This document shows, piece after piece, positions 18,488-28,128 of a stretch of DNA of 64,000 nt. The stretch is from Bacillus sp. N13C7. Its GTDB lineage: Bacteria; Bacillota; Bacilli; Bacillales; Bacillaceae. Position numbers and translations under genes: made by a program. Below the pieces are notes generated by a model, which was not told the origin of the DNA, searched no databases, and worked only from the letters and a program-made list of their open reading frames with translations. The stretch is from NCBI RefSeq assembly GCF_026790065.1, contig NZ_JALAMO010000009.1:1-64000 (forward strand). Reading direction: 5' to 3'. How positions within the stretch are numbered: the stretch's first letter is position 1; every line of letters begins with the position of its first letter.

Positions 18488-18559
18488 CGTTAAAATTGTG
18501 AATAGACACATTTTTGAAAAAACTCTTCCCAAATGTTAAAAATATGGTATTCTTGTGTT

Positions 18560-18585
18560 GTAACGGTTTTGAAATCGGTTTCAAA
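18560..18585. promoter_or_regulatory. Operator/cre region, kdgR side
   Basis: GTAACGG is followed by TTGAAATCGGTTTCA (18569-18583), which fits the CcpA cre consensus WTGNAANCGNWNNCW at every position. It shares the CGGTTTCAAA core with the kduI-side site. It lies 27-41 nt before the kdgR start, so it could bind CcpA, KdgR or both. Confidence 0.65.
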
Positions 18586-18609
18586 TATATGAGATACAGG
18601 AGCACTTGA

Positions 18610-19629
18610 ATGAAAAAGAAAACAACAGGCCATACGACCATCAAAGATGTAGCAGAATGTGCAGGAGTTTCGAAATCAACGGTTTCCCGCTATATTAACG
18701 GAAAAATAGATGCGATTTCTCCTGAAAAAGTGAAAAACATAAAAAAGGCAATCGCTGAATTGAATTACCGGCCAAGCAAAATGGCACAAGGTTTGAAAAT
18801 AAAAAAAAGCAAATTAATCGGATTTGTAGTAGCTGACATTACAAATCCATTTTCGGTCGCCGCGTTTAGGGGAGTCGAAGAAGTTTGTGATCAACATGGC
18901 TACAGCATTATGGTGTGCAACACTGATAACAGTCCAGAAAAAGAGCGGGAAATGCTTTTAAAGCTTGAAGCCCATTCGGTGGAAGGACTGATTTTAAATG
19001 CAACGGGAGAAAACAAGGATGTTCTCCAAGCCTTTGCAGAACAGCACATTCCAACGATATTAATTGATCGGAAACTTCCGGATCTAAAACTGGATACTGT
19101 TACGACTGACAACAGAAGAATCACAAAAGAGATTCTTCAGAAGATTTACGGCAAAGGGTACACTGATGTCGCGTTGTTTACCGAACCAATTTCATCTATC
19201 AGCCCTCGTGCAGAAAGAGCTGCTGTGTATCAGGAAATCGCTTCAGTTCATAATGTGAACGGGCTTGTCAGAATGTATGAAATTGACGTGAGAAACAAGG
19301 AACAGCTTAAGGCGGCGCTTCGTTCTTTTTACAAGGAGATGCCGGAGGAAAAAAAAGCGATTCTGGCTTTAAACGGCTTAATTATGTTGAAAATCATCAG
19401 CTGTATGGAAGAGATCGGCCTGCGCATACCCCAAGATATTGGGATTGCAGGGTTCGACGATACAGAATGGTATAAACTGATCGGTCCGGGCATTACAACA
19501 ATCGCCCAGCCGTCACATGATATGGGCAGGACGGCGATGGAACGCGCACTAAAAAGGATTGAAGGTGACAAGGGAGCGCCTCAAACCATTGAATTAGAGG
19601 CAGAAGTCATCATGAGAAAGTCACTTTAA
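18610..19629 (+). CDS. kdgR: LacI-family repressor KdgR
   Basis: A 339-aa repressor of the pectin/uronate genes. The N-terminal helix-turn-helix reads TTIKDVAECAGVSKSTVSRY with the hinge NYRPSKMAQGLK (about residues 50-61). A periplasmic-binding-protein-like effector domain follows (GIAGFDDTEW near the C-terminus). The ATG follows ACAGGAGCACTTGA. It is first in the kdgRKAT unit and probably autoregulated through the sites at 18560-18585. KDG as inducer is known for the family, not shown here. Confidence 0.95.
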   Translation: MKKKTTGHTTIKDVAECAGVSKSTVSRYINGKIDAISPEKVKNIKKAIAELNYRPSKMAQGLKIKKSKLIGFVVADITNPFSVAAFRGVEEVCDQHGYSIMVCNTDNSPEKEREMLLKLEAHSVEGLILNATGENKDVLQAFAEQHIPTILIDRKLPDLKLDTVTTDNRRITKEILQKIYGKGYTDVALFTEPISSISPRAERAAVYQEIASVHNVNGLVRMYEIDVRNKEQLKAALRSFYKEMPEEKKAILALNGLIMLKIISCMEEIGLRIPQDIGIAGFDDTEWYKLIGPGITTIAQPSHDMGRTAMERALKRIEGDKGAPQTIELEAEVIMRKSL

Positions 19630-19666
19630 TCCTGGGTGCCCTCAACGAAGAGGAGGTTGGGAAGAG

Positions 19667-20641
19667 ATGAAGCTTGATGCGGTGACATTCGGGGAATCGA
19701 TGGCCATGTTTTACGCTAATGAGTACGGAGGCCTTCATGAAGCATCCACATTTTCTAAAGGTTTGGCCGGGGCAGAAAGCAATGTCGCCTGCGGCCTTGC
19801 CAGGCTCGGTTTTCAGATGGGATGGATGAGCAAGGTCGGCAATGATCAGCTCGGAACATTTATTTTAGAGTCGCTTAAAAAAGAGGGCGTTGATGTGTCC
19901 CGCGTGATCCGTTCACAGGACGGAAATCCCACCGGTCTTCTGCTGAAGTCAAAAGTGAAAGAAGGCGATCCGCAAGTTACCTATTACAGGAAAAACTCAG
20001 CTGCAAGCACGCTGACTTCTGCTGAATATCCGAGAGATTATTTTCAAAGCGCAGGCCATTTGCATATGACAGGTATTCCGCCGGCCTTATCTGCTGAGAT
20101 GAAAGACTTTACTTACCACGTAATGAAGGATATGAAACATGCCGGGAAAACGGTATCGTTCGATCCCAATTTAAGGCCCTCGCTTTGGCCTGATCAAGCA
20201 ACGATGGCCCATACGATTAATGATCTGGCTGGGCTTGCAGATTGGTTTTTCCCGGGGAACGCTGAGGGCGAGTTATTGACCGGAGAAAAAACACCTGAAG
20301 GCATTGCCGACTTTTATCTGAAAAAGGGTGTCAGCTTTGTCGCCATTAAACTCGGAAAAGAAGGCGCTTACTTCAAAACGCGGGAAGGTGAAGGATTTGC
20401 AGAAGGCTATCGGGTCGATCGGGTGGTTGATACGGTCGGTGCCGGAGACGGATTTGCAGTCGGTGTGATCAGCGGCATCCTTGATGGTTTGTCGTACAAG
20501 GATGCGGTGCAAAGGGGAAATGCGATTGGCGCTTTGCAAGTGCAGGCACCGGGGGATATGGACGGTATGCCGACCAGGGAGAAATTAGCTGCGTTTTTAT
20601 CTGATCAAAGAACGGTTCGCCAAAAGAAAGGGGATTATTAA
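19667..20641 (+). CDS. kdgK: 2-keto-3-deoxygluconate kinase KdgK
   Basis: A 324-aa PfkB/ribokinase-family enzyme that phosphorylates KDG to KDPG. PfkB signature 1 is seen as [22 protein letters not shown] sequence (about residues 30-50), and the C-terminal signature with catalytic Asp is [16 protein letters not shown]. The ATG follows AGGAGGTTGGGAAGAG. It lies between kdgR and kdgA in one operon, 1 nt from kdgA. Confidence 0.95.
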   Translation: MKLDAVTFGESMAMFYANEYGGLHEASTFSKGLAGAESNVACGLARLGFQMGWMSKVGNDQLGTFILESLKKEGVDVSRVIRSQDGNPTGLLLKSKVKEGDPQVTYYRKNSAASTLTSAEYPRDYFQSAGHLHMTGIPPALSAEMKDFTYHVMKDMKHAGKTVSFDPNLRPSLWPDQATMAHTINDLAGLADWFFPGNAEGELLTGEKTPEGIADFYLKKGVSFVAIKLGKEGAYFKTREGEGFAEGYRVDRVVDTVGAGDGFAVGVISGILDGLSYKDAVQRGNAIGALQVQAPGDMDGMPTREKLAAFLSDQRTVRQKKGDY

Positions 20642-20642
20642 T

Positions 20643-21233
20643 ATGGAGTCCAAAGCTGTTGAAAACCGTTTGAAAGCAGCAAGGCTGATTGCAGTCATTC
20701 GCACAAAGGATAAACAGGAGGCCTGTCAGCAGATTGAAAGCTTACTAGATAAAGGGATTCGTGCCGTTGAAGTGACGTATACGACACCTGGAGCATCGGA
20801 TATTATCGAGTCCTTCCGTGATAGAAAAGATATCTTAATCGGCGCAGGTACCGTCATCACTGCGCAGCAAGCGGGAGAAGCTGCTGAGGCTGGAGCGCAG
20901 TTTATTGTCAGTCCGGGATTTTCAGCTGACCTTGCAGAACATCTTTCTTTTTTGAAGACACTTTATATCCCCGGCGTATTGACTCCGAGCGAAATTATGG
21001 AAGCGCTGACATGCGGTTTCACTACTTTAAAGCTGTTCCCAAGCGGTGTGTTTGGGATTCCGTTTATGAAAAATTTAGCTGGCCCTTTTCCTCAGGTGAC
21101 CTTTATTCCGACAGGCGGTATCCATCCGTCTGACGTGCCGGATTGGCTCAAAGCCGGAGCTGGCGCCGTCGGTGTCGGAAGCCAGTTGGGCAGTTGTTCA
21201 AAAGAAGATTTGCAGGCTGTATTCCAAGTGTAA
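20643..21233 (+). CDS. kdgA: KDPG aldolase KdgA
   Basis: A 196-aa class I aldolase that cleaves 2-keto-3-deoxy-6-phosphogluconate to pyruvate and glyceraldehyde-3-phosphate. The Schiff-base Lys lies in TTLKLFPSG (about residue 130), and the Glu of [11 protein letters not shown] is the general acid/base. The start is behind AAGGGGATTATTAAT. It completes the route KduI-KduD-KdgK-KdgA encoded around the shared control region. Confidence 0.95.
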   Translation: MESKAVENRLKAARLIAVIRTKDKQEACQQIESLLDKGIRAVEVTYTTPGASDIIESFRDRKDILIGAGTVITAQQAGEAAEAGAQFIVSPGFSADLAEHLSFLKTLYIPGVLTPSEIMEALTCGFTTLKLFPSGVFGIPFMKNLAGPFPQVTFIPTGGIHPSDVPDWLKAGAGAVGVGSQLGSCSKEDLQAVFQV

Positions 21234-21276
21234 GTGGGAATGTTTTTTCATAACCGGAGGATGGGAGAATCCACAT

Positions 21277-22269
21277 ATGAAAATCAAAGCGACAATTGAA
21301 CGGGTACCTGGCGGAATGATGATTATTCCGCTGTTTCTGGGAGCGGCGCTCAATACGTTTGCGCCTGGAACAGCGGAGTTCTTTGGAGGGTTTACAGGTG
21401 CTTTGATTACCGGAACGCTGCCGATACTGGGTGTTTTTATTTTCTGCGTAGGAGCGACGATTGATTTTCGGTCTTCAGGCTATATCGCAAGGAAGGGAAT
21501 CACATTATTATTGGGGAAGGTCGGATTTGCAGCGCTGCTGGGCGTGATCGCAGCGCAATTTATACCTGATGAAGGCATACAATCCGGCTTTTTTGCAGGT
21601 CTTTCTGTTTTAGCAATTGTCGCAGTGATGAATGAAACGAATGGCGGCCTGTATTTGGCGCTCATGAACCATATGGGAAGAAAAGAAGATGCTGGCGCTT
21701 TTGCGTTTATCAGTACAGAATCAGGGCCTTTTATGACCATGGTGACATTTGGTGTTACTGGACTTGCCGCATTTCCGTGGGAAACGCTGGCAGCGACAGT
21801 CATCCCGTTTTTACTCGGCTGTATACTTGGAAACCTTGATCATGATCTCAGAGACTTATTCAGTAAGGTTGTGCCGGCGATCATCCCGTTTTTTGCCTTT
21901 TCGCTCGGCAACACCTTGAATTTTGGAATGCTGATTCAATCAGGGCTGCTTGGGATTTTTATCGGAGTTTCTGTCGTCATTTTATCGGGCAGCTCGTTGT
22001 TTTTGCTTGACCGTTTTATTGCGCGGGGAGACGGTGTCGCTGGCGTGGCCGCTTCTTCTACGGCGGGGGCGGCTGTAGCCGTGCCCTACGCATTAGCGGA
22101 AGCGAATGCCTCATTTGCGCCAGTTGCTGAATCAGCAACGGCAATCATAGCGACAAGTGTTATTGTCACCTCACTGTTAACCCCGCTGGCAACGGTGTGG
22201 GTGGATAAAAAAATCAAACAGAAAAAGCGGAGAACACCGCCGCCAAAAAATCAAATGACGATTAACTGA
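21277..22269 (+). CDS. kdgT: 2-keto-3-deoxygluconate permease KdgT
   Basis: A 330-aa integral membrane symporter for KDG, with about ten hydrophobic segments, starting IPLFLGAALNTFAPG. I use the ATG at 21277 (MKIKATIERVPGG) after ATGGGAGAATCC; upstream in-frame codons overlap kdgA. It is last in the kdgRKAT operon and is followed by a terminator. Confidence 0.94.
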   Translation: MKIKATIERVPGGMMIIPLFLGAALNTFAPGTAEFFGGFTGALITGTLPILGVFIFCVGATIDFRSSGYIARKGITLLLGKVGFAALLGVIAAQFIPDEGIQSGFFAGLSVLAIVAVMNETNGGLYLALMNHMGRKEDAGAFAFISTESGPFMTMVTFGVTGLAAFPWETLAATVIPFLLGCILGNLDHDLRDLFSKVVPAIIPFFAFSLGNTLNFGMLIQSGLLGIFIGVSVVILSGSSLFLLDRFIARGDGVAGVAASSTAGAAVAVPYALAEANASFAPVAESATAIIATSVIVTSLLTPLATVWVDKKIKQKKRRTPPPKNQMTIN

Positions 22270-22276
22270 ACCAGAA

Positions 22277-22308
22277 AGGCTGCCGCCAAAAATACCGGCA
22301 GCCTCTTA
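22277..22308 (+). terminator. Terminator of kdg operon
   Basis: A GC-rich hairpin GGCTGCCG/CCGGCAGCC followed by TCTTAT; the T run is short. Confidence 0.7.
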
Positions 22309-22381
22309 TACAAACAATTTGACTTTCATACCCCCTTCCATTAGCCTGTAATGGAACGGCTAGAATAGGGAGGGAATGGAT

Positions 22382-23887
22382 ATGGAGATACATACATATG
22401 AAAAGGAATTTTTTGATCTTTTAAAAAGAATCTCACATTACAGCGAAGCAGTTGCGTTAATGCACTGGGACTCTAGAACAGGCGCGCCCAAAAACGGATC
22501 AGAGGACCGTGCCGAAAGCATCGGGCAGCTTTCAACAGATATATTCAATATCCAAACATCAGATCGGATGAAGGAACTGATCGATGCCCTGTATGAACGA
22601 TTTGATGACTTATCTGAAGATACAAAAAAGGCAGTGGAGCTGGCGAAAAAAGAGTACGAAGAGAATAAAAAAATCCCTGAGGCTGAATACAAGGAATATG
22701 TGATCCTGTGTTCAAAGGCTGAAACCGCGTGGGAAGAAGCGAAAGGAAAATCTGATTTCAGCTTGTTTTCCCCCTATTTAGAGCAGCTGATTGAATTCAA
22801 TAAACGTTTTATCACATATTGGGGTTATCAAGAGCATCCATATGATGCATTGCTTGATTTGTTTGAGCCGGGTGTCACAGTAAAGGTGCTTGATCAGCTG
22901 TTTGCTGAGTTGAAAGAAGCGATTATTCCCCTCGTTAAACAAGTGACAGCTTCCGAAAATAAACCGGATACAAGCTTTATTACAAAAACGTTCCCTAAAG
23001 ACAAGCAAAAGGAGCTCAGCTTGTATTTTTTACAGGAGCTTGGCTACGATTTTGATGGCGGACGGCTTGATGAAACGGTTCATCCGTTTGCAACCACGAT
23101 GAATCGCGGAGACGTTCGAGTCACGACGAGGTATGATGAAAAAGATTTCCGCACGGCGATCTTTGGCACCATTCATGAGTGCGGTCATGCGATATATGAG
23201 CAAAATATTGACGAGGCACTGAGCGGCACAAACTTGTCGGACGGTGCATCAATGGGCATCCATGAATCTCAATCATTATTTTACGAGAATTTTATCGGCC
23301 GCAACAAGCATTTTTGGACACCGTACTATAAGAAAATTCAAGAAGCATCCCCTGATCAGTTCAAAGATATCTCCCTGGATGATTTTGTCCGGGCAATCAA
23401 TGAATCAAAGCCTTCCTTTATCAGGGTAGAAGCGGATGAATTGACGTATCCTCTTCATATCATTATCCGCTATGAAATTGAAAAAGCGATTTTCAGCAAT
23501 GAAGTGTCTGTAGAAGAACTGCCGTCGCTATGGAATCAAAAATACCAAGATTATTTAGGGATTACACCGCAGACGGACGCAGAAGGGATTTTACAGGATG
23601 TCCATTGGGCAGGAGGAGATTTTGGCTACTTCCCATCCTATGCACTCGGCTACATGTATGCAGCTCAGCTGAAACAAAAAATGCTCGGGGATCTGCCTGA
23701 GTTTGACACTCTCTTGGAAAGAGGAGAATTTCATCCGATAAAGCAATGGCTGACGGAAAAGGTGCACATTCACGGAAAACGGAAAAAGCCGTTAGAGATT
23801 ATTAAAGATGCAACAGGAGAAGAGCTGAATGTACGCTATTTGATTGACTATTTGACAAACAAATATTCAAATCTCTATCTATCGTAA
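22382..23887 (+). CDS. ypwA: M32 metallocarboxypeptidase YpwA
   Basis: A 501-aa zinc carboxypeptidase of family M32. The zinc motif is TIHECGHAIYEQ (HExxH, about residues 265-272), followed by GIHESQSLFYEN with the third ligand. Substrate motifs DTSFITKTFP and VEADELTYPLH match the family. The start is ATG 22382, 7 nt from AGGGAGGG; an upstream ATG at 22376 is too close to it. It is transcribed alone, with a terminator after it. Confidence 0.94.
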   Translation: MEIHTYEKEFFDLLKRISHYSEAVALMHWDSRTGAPKNGSEDRAESIGQLSTDIFNIQTSDRMKELIDALYERFDDLSEDTKKAVELAKKEYEENKKIPEAEYKEYVILCSKAETAWEEAKGKSDFSLFSPYLEQLIEFNKRFITYWGYQEHPYDALLDLFEPGVTVKVLDQLFAELKEAIIPLVKQVTASENKPDTSFITKTFPKDKQKELSLYFLQELGYDFDGGRLDETVHPFATTMNRGDVRVTTRYDEKDFRTAIFGTIHECGHAIYEQNIDEALSGTNLSDGASMGIHESQSLFYENFIGRNKHFWTPYYKKIQEASPDQFKDISLDDFVRAINESKPSFIRVEADELTYPLHIIIRYEIEKAIFSNEVSVEELPSLWNQKYQDYLGITPQTDAEGILQDVHWAGGDFGYFPSYALGYMYAAQLKQKMLGDLPEFDTLLERGEFHPIKQWLTEKVHIHGKRKKPLEIIKDATGEELNVRYLIDYLTNKYSNLYLS

Positions 23888-23891
23888 CCAA

Positions 23892-23922
23892 AAGCCTGGC
23901 GCTGAGACTGCCAGGCTCTTTT
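23892..23922 (+). terminator. Terminator of ypwA
   Basis: A stem AGCCTGGC/GCCAGGCT with a 9-nt loop and CTTTT. Confidence 0.8.
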
Positions 23923-23969
23923 AGAAAGTAAATGCATAAAAGACGAATGATTACCATTAAAATAAAAAT

Positions 23970-23982
23970 AAAGTTCGGAAAT
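23970..23982. promoter_or_regulatory. PurBox upstream of xpt
   Basis: AAAGTTCGGAAAT is an exact match, in reverse orientation, to the PurR PurBox AWWWCCGAACWWT. It lies just upstream of the xpt -10 (TATAAT at 24019-24024). PurR control of xpt-pbuX is established in B. subtilis. Confidence 0.8.
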
Positions 23983-24039
23983 TTTGTTTTTTGTCTATGC
24001 AACAGGCTGGAATCTTGATATAATTTATTACAATATCAT

Positions 24040-24192
24040 AGGAACACTCATATAATCGCGTGGATATGGCACGCAAGTTTCTACCGGGCACCGTAAATGT
24101 CCGACTATGAGTGAGCAATGAGACCGCACGTGTACGGTTTTTTGTTATATCAGCATTGCTTGCTCTTTTTTGAGCGGGCAATGCTTTTTTTA
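24040..24192 (+). promoter_or_regulatory. Guanine riboswitch of xpt-pbuX
   Basis: A purine riboswitch, guanine type. P1 pairs CACTCATA (from 24045) with TATGAGTG (to 24113). The conserved core TATAATCGCGTGGATATGG, the loop GTTTCTACCGGGCACC and the specificity base C in TCCGACTATG are all present. The expression platform is a terminator (24152-24192: AGCATTGC/GCAATGCT plus T run). Guanine or hypoxanthine binding would favour termination. The aptamer is nearly identical to the classic xpt aptamer, differing in the outer P1 pairs. Confidence 0.97.
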
Positions 24193-24210
24193 TTATCATA
24201 ACGGAGGTAA

Positions 24211-26113
<1,903 letters not shown>

Positions 26114-26114
<1 letters not shown>

Positions 26115-26136
26115 CTCCGCCGCGGCGGAGTTTTTT
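26114..26136 (+). terminator. Terminator of xpt-pbuX
   Basis: A perfect palindrome ACTCCGCCGCGGCGGAGT followed by TTTTT. Confidence 0.88.
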
Positions 26137-26185
26137 GTATATAAAAAAGTTCGTTGCGGCACAATGTATGCAAAGAGGTGATCGC

Positions 26186-27283
26186 ATGGCGTTTATTTTA
26201 TCCATCGGAACAAGCCTTCCTGCGCACAATGTAAACCAAGAGAAAGCGGCTGAGTTCGCCCGCTATATGTTCCAGCACTCCTTTAAGGATATCAACAGGC
26301 TGTTAACCTCCTTTAAAAACGGGCAAATTCAATCGAGGCAATTTGTCAAACCGATTGAATGGTATAAAGAAGATCACAGCTTCGAAGAGAAGAATCGAAT
26401 ATACATAGAAGAAACACTTAAGCACAGTATAGAGGCTGTCCGTCAGTGCCTCTCTCATCCTGAGTTTTTTCAAGAAGCCATCCCTTATGAGAAAGTAGAT
26501 GCTGTTTTTTTCGTCTCCAGCACGGGTCTTTCAACACCGAGCATTGAGGCGCTGCTCATGAATGAACTTCCGTTTTCTCCATATACGAAGCGGATTCCGA
26601 TTTGGGGCCTAGGCTGTGCAGGAGGGGCCAGCGGACTTGCGCGTGCTGCCGAATACTGCAAAGCGCATCCTGAGTCTTTCGTGCTTGTCATCGCTGCTGA
26701 GCTATGCAGCCTGACCTTCCAGCCGGAGGATAAAACGAAAAGCAATCTTATCGGCACCTCGCTTTTTGGCGATGGGATTGCCGCTTGCTTGTTATGCGGG
26801 GAGAAGGCAGACCGCGGAATGTCAAAACTAAAGCTAGTGCCAAAGGTAAGGGATTCCCAATCTGTTTTGATGAAACAATCAGAAGATGTCATGGGCTGGG
26901 ACTTTACTGATCAAGGATTTAAAGTGATTTTCTCAAGAGATATCCCAACCTTGGTGGAAAAATGGCTTAAAACAAATGTACAGGTTTTTTTAGACAAATA
27001 TCAGCTGTCATTCAGTGATATCAGTGTTTTTTTGGCGCATCCTGGCGGAAAAAAGGTGATTGAAGCATACATCAAAAGCCTCGAGCTGTCACCAGAAAAG
27101 CTTGCATCTGCACAAAGCATATTGAAAAAGCACGGAAATATGTCTTCAGCCACAATATTGTATGTGATCAAAGACCATCTGCAAAACGGACATAAAAAGG
27201 AAGCAGCACAGGGACTGATTGGCGCATTAGGGCCGGGATTTTCATCAGAGCTGCTGTTATTCAGCTGGGAAAAGGGGGCTTGA
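26186..27283 (+). CDS. bpsA: Type III polyketide synthase BpsA
   Basis: A 365-aa chalcone-synthase-like enzyme that makes triketide alkylpyrones from long-chain acyl-CoAs. The catalytic triad is visible: Cys in WGLGCAGGASGL, His in FLAHPGGKKV, Asn in KKHGNMSSAT. The start is ATG 26186 behind AGAGGTGATCGC. The methyltransferase bpsB begins 3 nt after the stop, giving a two-gene secondary-metabolite operon (known in B. subtilis, also called bcsA). Confidence 0.93.
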   Translation: MAFILSIGTSLPAHNVNQEKAAEFARYMFQHSFKDINRLLTSFKNGQIQSRQFVKPIEWYKEDHSFEEKNRIYIEETLKHSIEAVRQCLSHPEFFQEAIPYEKVDAVFFVSSTGLSTPSIEALLMNELPFSPYTKRIPIWGLGCAGGASGLARAAEYCKAHPESFVLVIAAELCSLTFQPEDKTKSNLIGTSLFGDGIAACLLCGEKADRGMSKLKLVPKVRDSQSVLMKQSEDVMGWDFTDQGFKVIFSRDIPTLVEKWLKTNVQVFLDKYQLSFSDISVFLAHPGGKKVIEAYIKSLELSPEKLASAQSILKKHGNMSSATILYVIKDHLQNGHKKEAAQGLIGALGPGFSSELLLFSWEKGA

Positions 27284-27286
27284 CTG

Positions 27287-27793
27287 ATGTTTTGGTTGTT
27301 AATCTCCATTCTTATTGCTCAAAGAGCAGCTGAAATGGCAGTAGCCAGACAAAATGAGCAAAAGGTGAAGAAACAAGGGGCGATAGAATTCGGTGAGAAT
27401 CACTATCCGTACATCATTATCATGCACATTCTTTTTTTCCTGTCTTTGATTGCGGAAGTGCTGCTGTTGAACAAACAGCCCTCAAGCTGGTGGATCGGTA
27501 TCGCTGCGGCTATTTTAATCGTACAGGCAGTGAGGTATTGGGCGCTTTGTTCCTTAGGAGCATATTGGAATACGAAAATCCTTGTCGTTCCAGGTGCGGA
27601 ACTTGTAAAAAAAGGCCCTTATAGATGGATGAAGCACCCAAACTATACCGTTGTGATATTAGAAATCTTATTGATTCCGCTGCTGTATCAAGCGTACGTC
27701 ACCATGAGTCTGTTTTCGGTTTTAAATGCGGCATTGTTAACCATTAGAATTCGTGCTGAAGACAAAGCATTGGAGGAATACAGCATTAAATAG
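27287..27793 (+). CDS. bpsB: Alkylpyrone O-methyltransferase BpsB (YpbQ)
   Basis: A 168-aa membrane-bound isoprenylcysteine carboxyl methyltransferase-type enzyme that methylates the BpsA alkylpyrones (from memory of B. subtilis work). It has about four hydrophobic segments and the family C-terminal motif GPYRWMKHPNY with downstream IRAEDKALEEY. It follows bpsA by 3 nt. Confidence 0.9.
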   Translation: MFWLLISILIAQRAAEMAVARQNEQKVKKQGAIEFGENHYPYIIIMHILFFLSLIAEVLLLNKQPSSWWIGIAAAILIVQAVRYWALCSLGAYWNTKILVVPGAELVKKGPYRWMKHPNYTVVILEILLIPLLYQAYVTMSLFSVLNAALLTIRIRAEDKALEEYSIK

Positions 27794-27796
27794 AGA

Positions 27797-27825
27797 TTGA
27801 AAATCATTCTCATCCATGATAAACT
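27797..27825 (+). promoter_or_regulatory. sigma-A promoter upstream of fbpC-like ORF
   Basis: TTGAAA-17-TAAACT. The -35 is embedded in the first Fur-box-like sequence. Confidence 0.7.
27798..27812. promoter_or_regulatory. Fur box-like site 1
   Basis: TGAAAATCATTCTCA fits the 7-1-7 Fur consensus TGATAATNATTATCA with two mismatches and overlaps the promoter -35. Confidence 0.7.
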
Positions 27826-27830
27826 GAATT

Positions 27831-27845
27831 TGAAAAAGATTCTCA
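27831..27845. promoter_or_regulatory. Fur box-like site 2
   Basis: TGAAAAAGATTCTCA fits the 7-1-7 Fur consensus with three mismatches. It lies just downstream of the -10, around the expected transcript start. Confidence 0.6.
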
Positions 27846-27863
27846 ATCAGGATGGTGAAGCAA

Positions 27864-27953
27864 ATGACAATGCTGTTTTTGCTTGGGGCGGTATGTACAT
27901 ATAGTGTATTAATCGGTTTTGTATTAAAAGGAATCTCTAATAAATCTGTTTAA
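27864..27953 (+). CDS. fbpC: 29-aa Fur-controlled peptide, probably FbpC
   Basis: A 29-codon ORF starting MTMLFLLGAVCTYSVLIGFV and ending LKGISNKSV: one hydrophobic helix with a short basic tail. AGGATGGTGAAGCAA precedes the ATG. It lies between bpsB and dynA behind a sigma-A promoter flanked by two Fur-box-like sequences. B. subtilis FbpC is a 29-aa Fur-regulated peptide of the iron-sparing response. I assign the name from length, control and my memory that Fur control was mapped near ypbR, not from a sequence comparison. Confidence 0.62.
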   Translation: MTMLFLLGAVCTYSVLIGFVLKGISNKSV

Positions 27954-27994
27954 TGAATCTGGAACTTGTCAAAGTTGCAGATTTTCTTTTATAG

Positions 27995-28020
27995 AAGCTG
28001 CCATATCGGCGGCTTTTTTC
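27995..28020 (+). terminator. Terminator before dynA
   Basis: A stem AAGCTGCC/GGCGGCTT with one G-T pair and a 5-nt loop, then TTTTTC. It separates the fbpC-like transcript from dynA. Confidence 0.75.
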
Positions 28021-28128
28021 TATTCTCTTAAAGAAATTTTGCTCATTCTTGTGTAAAATGAGAGAGGAATGGATTCAGATCTTTCGAAAAAGATTCACAA
28101 TTGAAACGGCACAAAGGGGTTCATATCT

